This document shows positions 53,901-62,909 of a stretch of 64,000 nucleotides of DNA, piece after piece (positions within the stretch are counted from its first letter, which is position 1; every line of letters starts with the position of its first letter). The notes below the pieces were generated by a model. It was not told the origin of the DNA, made no database searches, and was given only the letters and a program-made list of their open reading frames with translations. The position numbers and the translations under genes are program-made. The DNA is from Zopfochytrium polystomum (lineage: Eukaryota; Chytridiomycota; Chytridiomycetes; Chytridiales; Chytridiaceae): assembly GCA_025765615.1 (NCBI GenBank), contig JAIVFJ010000218.1, positions 1-64,000 of the forward strand. The letters run 5' to 3'.

Positions 53901-56900
53901 TCCTCAGTCTCATGGCCAGCGATGCCTCAAAGTCAATACCCCTGCAGGTGCGCACAAGACCCAACTGGGTAGTAGACTCCTCCTGGGGAATCTCCACTCC
54001 ATTCATCTTCAACTTCAAATTCTTCTTGGCTGAAACTGCAACACACTTCTTGGCAGCAAATGTCATCCCCCGCTTAAGGGACCACTCATGCACCTTGTCT
54101 AGCATTCTCTGAAGTACCGTCGCATCCTTGGCAAAAACTGAGGAGTCGTCTGCAAAGAGCAGCGAGTTGAGCGAGGTTGCATTAAATGTCAGCATGTGGT
54201 CCCTGAAAGACATGGCCAATGTCTGAGGCAAGGAGTTGATGGCAACATTGAACAGCATGGGTGACAGGACTGTGCCTTGGAGAAATCCTCTTGTCACTTG
54301 GATCTGAGCAGACTTGTTCCCAAGTACCAGCAGCTGGCATGCATTGAAATCAAACAAAGATCTGAGGATCGGCAGCAGTTGAGTCCTTGTAAAGTCACGA
54401 CTCTTGTCATTCCTGGCAAACCAGAGGGAGTCCCACACCAGACTCCTGTTTGTGCAGTCATACGCAGCCTTAATGTCCAAATACACCACATGCATCTGGG
54501 GGTTGAGCTGCTGAAGCTCATGCAAAGTGTAAGCCTGGTCCATGGTGGAACGCTTTCTTCTGAAACCTCCCTGCGCCCTATGGATCATGCCTTCAACCAC
54601 GCGCTCAACCTGGGGTGCAATCACTCGTTCAAACACCAGTCGCATCCTTGAGCACAAGGAGATGGGTCTGTAGTTTGCAACATCGCTGTTGAGCCCCTTG
54701 TTCTTGTAGACCAAGGCCACATTGGCCACAGACCACAGAGAAGGAACCACATGAAGAGAGGCCACAAGCTGAAAGAATCTGTGCAGGACTGCAGCAACCA
54801 AGTGCGGAGCAATTGAGACCAACTCCCCAAAAAGCATGTCTTCTCCAGGGGCTTTGCCCCTGGGGGCATTCTTGCAGGCTTCTTCAACATGAACCTTCTT
54901 AATCCAGGAGACTTCAGACTGCTTCAGAGGGACTTTGTTCACAGTAACCGCTGATTCTTCCAGAGCCACGGCGTCAGGGACATCAGTTCCAGTTGGATCA
55001 TGCCCTATGGTTGTGCGGAAATGATCTTCGTAATGGCCCATCTTCTGGGGGTCAAGGGCACACTGGCTCCTATCTGAACGAGCCTTCTGACACTTGATGC
55101 GCTTAGCCTCACCAGCAAAGTCACGCACAGCAGAGTCCTGGACAGCTGAATATACACGCTTCCTGTACCGCTTGATGGCAATCTTCACGATCTTATTCCA
55201 CTGACGAAACTGAGTCCAGGCCATCTTCTGCCCCACAGGATCATCCTCTGGGTGAGCCTCAGCAGCCCTTCGCGCCTCCACTCGACGGTGCTTTAGCTCC
55301 TCCAGATGCTTCTCCCGGACCTCTGGTCCTCCAGATCCACCCCTAAAGCGAACTTTCCCAGCCACCTTAACAGCATTGTCCATGAGCCACTGCATGACCA
55401 AGTCTGAAACAGCATCCACACAAGCCAAGCGCCTCTCATAAGTCCAGAGCTCTCCGGCCTCAGCGGCAGCTTCAACTTCTTTCCAAACTGAATGAATCTG
55501 GGCTCTGATGGGTTTCCTGGTCTTCTCAAGGCAGCTAGCATACTTGGTCTGTCTCATCATGAGCCGACGAACATTCAGGCGCTCAAACGGGGGCTTGGTG
55601 GTCAGATCCCCATTGAAGGTGAAGGTCAACAGCCTGTGGTCTGAGAATCCAACATACTCTGAAGGGTCATCATGGACAACTAGGTTCTGAACAAAGGGGA
55701 GAGCATGCTGGTTGACAAACAGAAGATCAGTGACCCCCCGTCCACCAGGTCCACCGGCCCGTCCCTCTGTCATTGTGGTCCACTGGCCACGAACCGGCGC
55801 TACCCTCCTCCACTGGGAAGGGGGTCGCAGCCAGTCCTGCAGCCAGCAAACGCGTTCAGCAGGAGCAGAGGTGCGGCATCCATATTCACGCATCCAAATG
55901 TTGAAGTCTCCAATGATCAGAAAGGGTGCTGCAGGCATAAGAGTGCTAACTTGACTAACTCCATCTTGAAATTCCTGCAGAGATTCCAGAGGTGCGCTTG
56001 GCGCAAAATACGTCAATCCAACAATCAGCTCCGACATCTTCACAATGATCCATTCTCCCTTGGGGGACCTGTGCAGGGTCTGCACCACCAGGTGGGCATC
56101 ACTTTCCAGGTCCCCACTCACCACAACAGCCACTCCTTTCTTTGCCCTTGTTCCAACATTCCGCCCAGGTTGATAAGGAGGGGGCACCCCCCTTGCCTCA
56201 GCAACAACACCCCGAACTGCACTCATACTGTCAGAACTCCACATTCCAATATCTGAAAACAACATATAGTCTACTTGAAAATCTGAAAAAATTCCTTGAA
56301 CTTGATCTGAATGTCCAGCTAAGGATCCATGGGCATTCAAAAATCCAAATCTCAATGACTTGCTCATGTTTCCATGGCATTGGCATCGCCTGCACGCACA
56401 GCAGTGGGTTCAGTCTCAGTTTCCCTCCCCTTCCCCTTCCCACCAGAAGGCGCAGATGGGTACAGAGAGAGATCCTTCAACTTCCCCCTCAAGAGTGTCT
56501 CCAATTTCTTTGGCACAGATGCATAGATAGACTTGGCAACATTTGGTGGTGGTCTGAAGAATGGATGGTTCAGGATCCCAGCAACCCGGCGGATATACGC
56601 CTGCACAGCTGCTTCCCTAGCTTCAGGAGAATCCTTCAACTTCGAGGGCATCCAGGGCTCACAATCAGTGTCCACAGCAATCTCAGCATCAGCACAAGCC
56701 TTGATGAACTTCTCCTTGTCCCCCTCATACACCCAGCATTCCATCAGAGCAGCATATTGGCCAATGACTGAAATTTCTGGTACTCTAGGGAAGCCCTTCT
56801 CAGGTCTGAACACAAGTCTCATGCTGTGGCGGGGGTTAGCCCGACCCACATCTGAAAGGTTAGGGCGGATGTACACTGGAACAAACTTAGCCTCGGGCAG

Positions 56901-59392
56901 CGACGACTCAGGCCGGACGTAGCCCGGCGCTGAGCGCCGAGCTGCGACGGCTGAGGGACGCGGTCTCAAAACCTGAGCAATCTTGTCTTCAACAGAGGCA
57001 TTGGGGTCGGCAGCAACAAAGATGCCTTTCACAAACGGGCTGGGATGAATGGGCTTAGGACCATTGAGCGCAACAGTTGCAGCGAAACTTAGCGGGTGCA
57101 CATTCTGCTTGGTCCTCGGGAGACTCGGCCAACCTCCACCAGGTGTCGATGGGCGCTCTGAGACACGGGAGGCAGGGCGACCACTCCTGCGTCGTGGGCG
57201 CTCTCCCTCCGTCGCCTCGGGATCCCAGTCATCATCGTCAACACGGGCCGAAGGCCTCCGTCGATCAGTGCCACCAGTACCGCTTCCACCTCCTTTTACA
57301 TCACCATCACCATCAGCAGCACGTCGCATCTGAAGCAGCAAAATTTCAGCCTCCAGCTCGTGAATTCGCTCGTCCTTCTCCTTAATTGTTGCGTTCAAAC
57401 GGTCGATATGTCCTTTGAGGCGGTCAATCTCCGCCACACTATAGTCATGCTTGTCGCTATGCAGTTTAAGAAGCGCGTTTGTGCGGTCCATGAAAGCGGA
57501 AACTTCTTCCATTGTTGGGGGAGGGCGTCGGGGCGGAGGGTCAGGAAACATGGCCTGAGAGAACGTCAGCTGGGATCCGGAGGGGGAAGGCTGCATCGTC
57601 GGAGTGGAACTCAGGGGCGGGGAGTGGCGGGGGGGAGGGCTTAGCGATGGAGATCGAGACGGTGATCTGGGAGATGTGTCTGCGTCGCTCGACGCCGTTC
57701 GTCCTCGTTTGGGGTCGACGGAGCTGGCGGATGGGGGTGTACGGTGCTTTCGATCGGAGAGGTTTGCGCGGACGGGGGTGGTCGAAGGTCCAGATGATGA
57801 GGCGATAGTGGAGTTGGCAAGGATCGCCGCGGCTGTAGCAGCAGAATGGACACGGCGAATCGCTGTGTCGAGGTCGTCGAGATCGCGTTTGCAGATGTGA
57901 GCGAGTACTGTATGAAACCGACGCGAAACAGGGGGGCGACAGCGATTGCACGAGATCGAAAGTCGTTGGATGCCAGAGATCGAGTTCGCGTTGCCAGCGA
58001 TCCCTTTGGAGGTGAACGGGTGGCTGCAACGTGGGCAGAGTAGCTGTTTTTTGTGGAAGCGGTAGAGGGCCTTCTCGAGGTCGTGGAACTCGTCCGCTGT
58101 GCTGACGAGGAATCGCGATCGCGGGAATTCACGATCTGCTGGTGCAGGCGCAGATGCAGGTGCTACGATTGCGGAGGATGGCGACGATTGCGGCTGGGCT
58201 TGGGCAAAAGTGAGTTTGGTTTGTTTCTTAGCGGGCTGCAACACACCGAGGGTGTCTTCAACCGCGACTTTGAGCTTCCCACGACGCCTTCGACTTTGCC
58301 GTCTGACAAAGACGAGATTGTGAAGAAAGAAAAAGTCCCCCAACCCTAACCCAAACAACAACGTCCCCGCCCGAAAAAAAACCAGCCTGCCCTTCCTCTT
58401 CCGCCTGCGCCAGTGCATCGCCGAGTACCGCCACGCCCCCGTCCCCTCCGCGAAGCGACGGCACTTTTGGAACGCGCTCAAGTACGCGTCGAGCTTCCCC
58501 GTCATTGCGACCTCGCTGCTGGTAAACTGGGCCCGCAGCAGCATCGCCGCCGCCGCCGCCGCTGCCTCTTCCACCACCACTGGCGATGCCGTCGCGGGCG
58601 GCGGCGGCTTGGCCGCGGCGGCTGCGGTCGCTTTTTTCGCGTGGTTTGTGCCCTTTTTGACCGCTTTTCGTTGTAACCCAACTCAACTTCTTACCCAAAA
58701 AAAAAAAAAAAAAAAATACATTTAGGGTCCTCGCTTCGCTCGTCAACACCTGCTTCGCACTATACTGGGACATCGCCGTCGACTGGCAGCTCGCCGTCCA
58801 CATCGACCTGTCTCGCCCACCCACCCACTGGGTCTCTGGCGCACCAGCCCCCGGTGCAACACCGGCGCCCGCACCCACATCACAAACGCCCTCCGCCTCC
58901 TCTTTTTCCTCAACCACCGCCACCGTCACCCCGCCTACCCCCTCCTCCTCCTCCTCCGACCCCACCACCACCACCGCTAGCGCCCCAACACCACCACCAC
59001 CACACCCACAACCCCCACCGCCACCCCCAGCCCGCCCCCTGCACTTCCGCCCGCGCGCCCTCTACCCCGCCGCAGTCCTCCTCAACACCCTCCTCCGCGC
59101 CGCCTGGCTCGTCCGCGCCGCCCTCGTCTGGCGCATCCTCGCCTCCGCCGCCGCCGCCGCGACCGCCTCGGGCACGCGGCAGCCGCCGTTCGACTCGGCG
59201 CTGCTGGTCGCGGTCGATCTGGCGTTGAAGGCGCTCGAGGTCGTCAGGAGGTGGGTGTGGGTGTTTTTTAGGGTCGAGAGGGAGTGGGTGGGTGGGGCCG
59301 TGGCCGCCGCCCAGGCGGCTGGGGCGGCGGCGGCGGACGGTGGCGGAGGTGGGGCGGCGATAGTTGTGGGTGGAGGTGGGGCTGCGGCGTGA
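50990..59392 (+). CDS. ERD1-like EXS-domain membrane protein with LINE in intron 1
   Basis: Three exons (50990-52224, 58386-58643, 58726-59392) give 719 residues. Exon one ends PVLVA and exon two begins LPFLFRLRQCIAEYRHAPVP, joined in phase across a GTGAGA...ACCAG intron now 6.16 kb long. Family landmarks are LLLINLGLWCWASNVHGLLL, VPFCDVVLADVLTSFSRVLG, HFWNALKYASSFPVIATSLL, SLVNTCFALYWDIAVDWQLA and ALEVVRRWVWVFFRVEREWV. Together these are the EXS domain of yeast Erd1 and Xpr1/Syg1. Erd1 acts in the Golgi in phosphate recycling and retention of ER and Golgi proteins. Disordered acidic and Ala/Ser insertions make this copy larger than yeast Erd1. Without the LINE, intron 1 would be about 100 bp. 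Confidence 0.85.
52286..52298 (+). repeat. Left target-site duplication of LINE
   Basis: CCCCAACCCTAAC, identical to 58338-58350. It lies within intron 1 of the ERD1-like gene. Confidence 0.9.
52585..56367 (-). CDS. LINE ORF2: APE endonuclease and reverse transcriptase
   Basis: 1,260 residues. The N-terminal apurinic-type endonuclease includes LRFGFLNAHGSLAGHSDQV, FLIIGDFNIW and GFSDHRLLTF. Reverse transcriptase (about 480-800) shows VYKNKGLNSDVANYRPISLC, the QGGFRRKRSTMDQA block, VYLDIKAAYDCTNRSLVWDS, GFLQGTVLSPMLFNVAINSL and the catalytic LLFADDSSVF. Near the C-terminus is a zinc knuckle CARAGCAEKCTRRHVLEC. No RNase H domain was recognised. The ATG overlaps the ORF1 stop (ATGA at 56367-56364), pointing to coupled re-initiation. 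It is antisense to the host gene. All catalytic acidic residues visible in the motifs are present, so the protein may be active. Confidence 0.93.
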   Translation of the reverse strand: MSKSLRFGFLNAHGSLAGHSDQVQGIFSDFQVDYMLFSDIGMWSSDSMSAVRGVVAEARGVPPPYQPGRNVGTRAKKGVAVVVSGDLESDAHLVVQTLHRSPKGEWIIVKMSELIVGLTYFAPSAPLESLQEFQDGVSQVSTLMPAAPFLIIGDFNIWMREYGCRTSAPAERVCWLQDWLRPPSQWRRVAPVRGQWTTMTEGRAGGPGGRGVTDLLFVNQHALPFVQNLVVHDDPSEYVGFSDHRLLTFTFNGDLTTKPPFERLNVRRLMMRQTKYASCLEKTRKPIRAQIHSVWKEVEAAAEAGELWTYERRLACVDAVSDLVMQWLMDNAVKVAGKVRFRGGSGGPEVREKHLEELKHRRVEARRAAEAHPEDDPVGQKMAWTQFRQWNKIVKIAIKRYRKRVYSAVQDSAVRDFAGEAKRIKCQKARSDRSQCALDPQKMGHYEDHFRTTIGHDPTGTDVPDAVALEESAVTVNKVPLKQSEVSWIKKVHVEEACKNAPRGKAPGEDMLFGELVSIAPHLVAAVLHRFFQLVASLHVVPSLWSVANVALVYKNKGLNSDVANYRPISLCSRMRLVFERVIAPQVERVVEGMIHRAQGGFRRKRSTMDQAYTLHELQQLNPQMHVVYLDIKAAYDCTNRSLVWDSLWFARNDKSRDFTRTQLLPILRSLFDFNACQLLVLGNKSAQIQVTRGFLQGTVLSPMLFNVAINSLPQTLAMSFRDHMLTFNATSLNSLLFADDSSVFAKDATVLQRMLDKVHEWSLKRGMTFAAKKCVAVSAKKNLKLKMNGVEIPQEESTTQLGLVRTCRGIDFEASLAMRLRKTEKMLAFLAARGFNGWGFRPVSSYRVYMCFLRPMMEYGFALRPLTHTQLKDAQKLQDKCLRQALSLGKTSSGAALHLMFGVVPVAARNKMLNARYFFRLHHIQDARNTTAQMYRHMVEKIASGASVGQSLTKFSLDYTDIQDFLNSVRRPSFVELPLVLPTTKAYDIELPVMRTKNIEAADMLAMHKRALVRCQKKSSPTGVAQALEVPSHMGPCQVIRSGAAFNRKWLRHLLMWMAGMVAFHQQCARAGCAEKCTRRHVLECSGVKDRLERLHPELIPTAEQQDLNISAVDLGLRSLVFWAPYSAKAEDKISKETRIASKKMGMKLARMIMQMRVECGGLANFTDASETTAAEEAEVVVEAGRVDRQDMSIQERMAAARVRKLARSVIITTYDPVRNKQWRESREKWKKKETEGVEGTVDGNGHVDSDSEEEAGTG
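56364..58337 (-). CDS. LINE ORF1 (5'-incomplete), zinc-ribbon and coiled-coil protein
   Basis: About 657 codons open from the very 5' end of the element. No in-frame ATG appears for the first several hundred codons, so the native start is probably missing. Upstream codons beyond 58337 belong to host DNA. A CxxC...CxxC region, CPRCSHPFTSKG followed by SISCNRCRPPVSRRFH, resembles a zinc ribbon. Ser/Pro-rich linkers follow, then a coiled coil (EIDRLKGHIDRLNATIKEKD, ERIHELEAEILLL). The C-terminal part contains ADPNASVEDKIAQVLRPRPS and VRAGDANAMET. ORF1 proteins of LINEs bind RNA and form particles with ORF2. Confidence 0.85.
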   Translation of the reverse strand, partial: DFFFLHNLVFVRRQSRRRRGKLKVAVEDTLGVLQPAKKQTKLTFAQAQPQSSPSSAIVAPASAPAPADREFPRSRFLVSTADEFHDLEKALYRFHKKQLLCPRCSHPFTSKGIAGNANSISGIQRLSISCNRCRPPVSRRFHTVLAHICKRDLDDLDTAIRRVHSAATAAAILANSTIASSSGPSTTPVRANLSDRKHRTPPSASSVDPKRGRTASSDADTSPRSPSRSPSLSPPPRHSPPLSSTPTMQPSPSGSQLTFSQAMFPDPPPRRPPPTMEEVSAFMDRTNALLKLHSDKHDYSVAEIDRLKGHIDRLNATIKEKDERIHELEAEILLLQMRRAADGDGDVKGGGSGTGGTDRRRPSARVDDDDWDPEATEGERPRRRSGRPASRVSERPSTPGGGWPSLPRTKQNVHPLSFAATVALNGPKPIHPSPFVKGIFVAADPNASVEDKIAQVLRPRPSAVAARRSAPGYVRPESSLPEAKFVPVYIRPNLSDVGRANPRHSMRLVFRPEKGFPRVPEISVIGQYAALMECWVYEGDKEKFIKACADAEIAVDTDCEPWMPSKLKDSPEAREAAVQAYIRRVAGILNHPFFRPPPNVAKSIYASVPKKLETLLRGKLKDLSLYPSAPSGGKGKGRETETEPTAVRAGDANAMET
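58338..58350 (+). repeat. Right target-site duplication of LINE
   Basis: CCCCAACCCTAAC, preceded by one extra C at 58337 that could belong to either side. Confidence 0.9.
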
Positions 59393-59791
59393 AAGGGGGA
59401 AGGCATCACCTTCCCTCCAAAGTTCACCATTCGCTCCAGACTGTTCACTTCCCATATTGCTGTTTGGGAGGCAGTGCTTTCTTTTGCTGCTTCTCTTTTT
59501 TTTTGTTTTCCTTTCCTTTTTTTTTTTTCTTGGTTGGTCGGTCGCCGAGAGTGGTGATGATGGGCGTTCACGAATGATGAAGGGCGTCAAGGAGTTGGGC
59601 AGGGCGGGGTGGGAAAGAGGGTTGGGTCGACCATTAGGGGGTGTTGCAGTTTTTTGTGAAAGTCCCAAACACGATAGACAACCAAACGGAATAAGAATTA
59701 CGTCCGCAGAAAAGTGATTAGCGCGCGCCGTTGGAGTAATGTTCTTTTACTTTTTCTGCCCCACCCACCCCTCCCAACTCACACCTCCTCC
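59393..59791. other. Intergenic between convergent genes
   Basis: 3' regions of the ERD1-like and HAD genes, with a T-tract near 59520. No gene recognised. Confidence 0.5.
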
Positions 59792-60733
59792 TCACTCCTT
59801 GCCCCACCGCGCCAACACCCACTCCACCGCCTCCCCGACGTGCTCCACCACCACGTCCGCCCCTCCCGTCGTCTCCCCCTCCCGCCCGCCGTACACCCCC
59901 GTCCGCGTCAGCACCGCCGTCCACCCGACCGCCTTCGCCCCAGCAATATCCGTCGCCGGGTTATCCCCGACCATCACCACCTCCCCCTCCTCCTCCGCCG
60001 CCGCCGCCCCACCACCACCACCCACCAGCGCCGCCCTCGCGCACTCGAACGCCACCGCCCGCGGCTTGCCGTACACGACGGCCTCGACCTTTTCGATCCC
60101 CAGCACCGCGCGCGCCAGCGCTTCGACGGTCAGAAGCAGCGCGCCGTCGCCGAGACGCGGTAACGGGTGCGTGTTGGCGTAGAGGAGGTCGCTGTTGCAG
60201 AGGTACAGCGGGACCGATTGACCCGGCGGGGAGGACGGGGCGCGACGCGTGAGGAGAAGGCCGCCGTCGGAGGCGAGGAGGTCCAGGATCAGTTGCGCGT
60301 CGCGGCCGTAGTCGTACGACGAGCCGAGGATGAACTGTGTTGGTATAACGATTCGGGGGGGTTTTAGCGCCAAATGCGGAGAAATAAAGAAGAAGAAGCG
60401 CAAACCAAAAAAAAAACAACAACAAAAAAAAAAAAAAAAAGAACACACTCACCACCGCCGCGATAGGCTCCGCGCCCAAGTCGATCCCGACCGGCGGGGA
60501 AACGCCCTCCCGCGGCGGCCGGAACCCCCACGTGTCCCGCCGCCACGCGAGCACCTCCTCGCCCAGCACCACTTTGCGGAACCCGTACGCGAGCGCCACG
60601 TCGCGGCTCATGTCCGGCCCGAGCACGAGGACCACCTTGTCGGCGTATTGCGCGGCGAGGTGTTTCATCGGCCTTTTGTTTTTGTTCGCTTTTTTTAGAG
60701 GAGGGAGAACCCGAGAAAAGAGAAAAAGAGAAG

Positions 60734-60764
<31 letters not shown>

Positions 60765-61035
60765 CAATTACGTGTGCGCGAGGATCACTCGGTCCGCATC
60801 GAACGGCGGCGCCGACGGGACCCCGTCGGCAGAGGGGGGCGCAGAGCAACCGCGTCAGCCTCGCGGCCTCGAACGCCTCGGTCCTTCCGCCGCCGTTCGT
60901 CAGCACCACGTACGGCACCCGCGCCCGCGCCAGCCGCGCCAGCGCGGCGCGGGCTTGCGGGATCGCGGTGTGGCCGTGCACGAGGACGCCGTCCATGTCG
61001 AAGACGACGCCGGCGAGGCGGCGGTTTGGGGGCCG
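59792..61035 (-). CDS. HDHD5/CECR5-type HAD-superfamily protein, one-base frame break in exon 1
   Basis: Exons 60772-61035 (5' limit uncertain), 60453-60672 and 59792-60334. Visible motifs are the nucleophile LAGVVFDMDGVLVHG, then VPYVVLTNGGGRTEA, DADRVILAHT, PMKHLAAQYADKVVLVLGPD, FILGSSYDYGRDAQLILDLL, the lysine motif VEAVVYGKPRAVAFECA and the final acidic motif VVMVGDNPATDIAGAKAVGW. This is the order of the HDHD5/CECR5 family, including yeast YKR070W. They are mitochondrial-type HAD phosphatase-like proteins with uncertain substrates. Between RLTRLLCAP and SADGVPSAPPFDADRVILAH the frame shifts by one base in a C6 run (G6 at 60834-60839), so one C is surplus: a sequencing error or an inactivating mutation. 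The initiator codon must lie in an unrecognised upstream exon. Confidence 0.8.
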
Positions 61036-61290
61036 CTGGTCGGGGTGGGTGGGGGTTGTCTTGGTTGTGGTTGTGGGTGGTGCGGGGGTTGGGGTGGGGG
61101 ATGGGGGAGGAGGAGGAGGAGGGAGGAGGAGGACGGGGCGGTGGTGGTGGCGGTGGGGACGGGGAGGGCGTCGTCGTGCATATCAACGTGGGAAGTGTGC
61201 CGACAGAGCGACTGACACGCAGAGGGGGGGTAGAGGGCGAATCCGGGGAGGGAGTAGGGGGGCGGCGGCGACCGGGGGCGGTGATGGATA

Positions 61291-61310
61291 TCTCTCTCTC
61301 TCTCTCTCTC

Positions 61311-61365
<55 letters not shown>
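61291..61365 (+). repeat. (CT)n microsatellite
   Basis: CT repeat with a single interruption near 61311, in the 5' region of the HAD gene. Confidence 0.95.
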
Positions 61366-61370
<5 letters not shown>

Positions 61371-61649
61371 GTGGTAGGAGGGGGCCTTCGGCGGGCCGTT
61401 CGTTCCGTTTCGGCGTTATTATTTTTATCTCCTCGAGCTTCGAGCGGGCGCCGTGCTGCTGCTGCTGATCGCGATCCTCTATTTTTTCTCTTTTGTTTCG
61501 GTTGATTGGCTGGTTGGTTTGTTGGTCTCTTCTTGTTCACATTCTTCTTCCACGTCAAAAAGAGGGGTCGGCTTATCGATCGATTATTCGATTCCATCGA
61601 ATCAATCTCCGAAACCGCATAGGAGGCTAGGCTGTTCGGCGACAAACGT

Positions 61650-61688
<39 letters not shown>

Positions 61689-62909
61689 AAAGGGCCTCGC
61701 AACCTGTGAAGCCGGTGAGAGAAACTCAACCTACCCATGCCATTGGGTTGGATTGGATGGATGACATGGTGTGGAGGCTTGCGAGGCACACTGCTTTTGG
61801 TTTGGACGGAGGCAGGCTGCCACGCACTAGTTTTGGCCCCCCAACCATACCGCAGTGCCAGTACGCATCGCACCACGGCGGGGTACTGGTTCTCGGGAAT
61901 GTACCAGAGACCTGGCTGCTGTAGAGTGGAGTGGGAGTTGCCCACACACACGCGCTCTGCCATATGTGCAGACAACATGGAAGCCAACGTGGGGCAATCC
62001 CTCCGCCTCCAAACTCGCTTTAGAGCCGGAACAGCGTTCCGCTGGAGGCTGCTGTGTCGATGCGGTTGCGCTGGTTTCATGGTAAAAGAGGGCAGAGGGG
62101 GGCAGGCGGTTCGTGATGTGAATTATTTCGCTCTTGGGGGAGGGGGGGGGGGAAGGTGTTAGTCTTGTGGTGAAATGAAAGGATCGGCGAGGGCGTCATA
62201 CGCGGGTGACGAGTAATGAGAGGGACTGGTTGGCGACTCACACAGCTGACGACAGAGTACGGTGAGTGCTACACCATCCAAGAGGTTAGGTTAAGAATCT
62301 CTGTGACGAAGACCGGCGGATGCGCGTGCGCTGGCTGAAACGTTCCTGTCCCATTTTCCACTGGCGTCGAGTGAAAACGAAAGATGAGGGTGCCGAGTGA
62401 GTAAGCGCCGAACCGACCTGCGTACTTAGCGCCTCTCTTCAAGTGCTTCTGCGGGGAGGTTCGCGCGCTAGCTCGTTGCCAAGTTATACTCACCGCATGC
62501 CGTCCTTTCGTACCGGAGTCGTGGGGTTGGGCTGATTGGTAACTGAGACACACGACAGTGGATGCAACGCGACAAAAAGTGGTCAAGCTCCCACTTCAGA
62601 CTCACCACTGCCCTGGTCAGGCAGGGCAAAGAACACAAATGCCGCTTTTAATAAAGTACTCTTCTCACTGCCTCGGTCGCAATCTCTCTCTCTGTCGCTA
62701 TCTTTCTGTCTCTGTCGCAGAATGTATTGATGGCGAAGAGAGACCGAGGCAGTGGACGCCAGAGCTGGGCAGCAAGGAAGCGCTGACACTGGCATAGTGT
62801 GGAGAAGATTGCCTGAACCAGCCGCCGCAACAAATCCTGCACCTTTCTTGGCCTGAGTTGGGTGTACTCTAAAAAAAGAACACGATACATTTGCGCCTCA
62901 CACAGCGAG
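61366..62909. other. No gene recognised
   Basis: Intergenic apart from the GCT repeat. Open frames on the minus strand through 60785-62080 read across simple repeats and are not supported. Confidence 0.5.
61651..61688 (+). repeat. (GCT)12 trinucleotide repeat
   Basis: Twelve perfect GCT units outside any supported gene. Such tracts are length-unstable. Confidence 0.95.

Larger units (their letters stand above)
52299..58337 (-). mobile_element. Two-ORF non-LTR retrotransposon (LINE), about 6.0 kb, in host intron
   Basis: Read on the minus strand it starts ACTTTTTCTTTCTTCAC at 58337 and ends AAATAAATCCCGTTGAAAA at 52299. It is flanked by the 13-bp duplication CCCCAACCCTAAC, as expected from target-primed insertion. 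It encodes ORF1 with zinc-ribbon and coiled-coil regions, and ORF2 with endonuclease and reverse transcriptase. Both ORFs are open without stops, so insertion is recent. ORF1 lacks a start codon inside the element, suggesting 5' truncation. The 3' UTR is about 285 bp with an AATAAA signal close to a very short A tail. Confidence 0.93.

Noticed and set aside
58338..58580. N-terminal 80 residues of the long LINE ORF1 open frame
   Set aside because: This part is host intron and exon sequence beyond the target duplication, not element.
60785..62080. 431-codon minus-strand open frame
   Set aside because: It reads across the CT and GCT repeats and overlaps the HAD exon in another frame.
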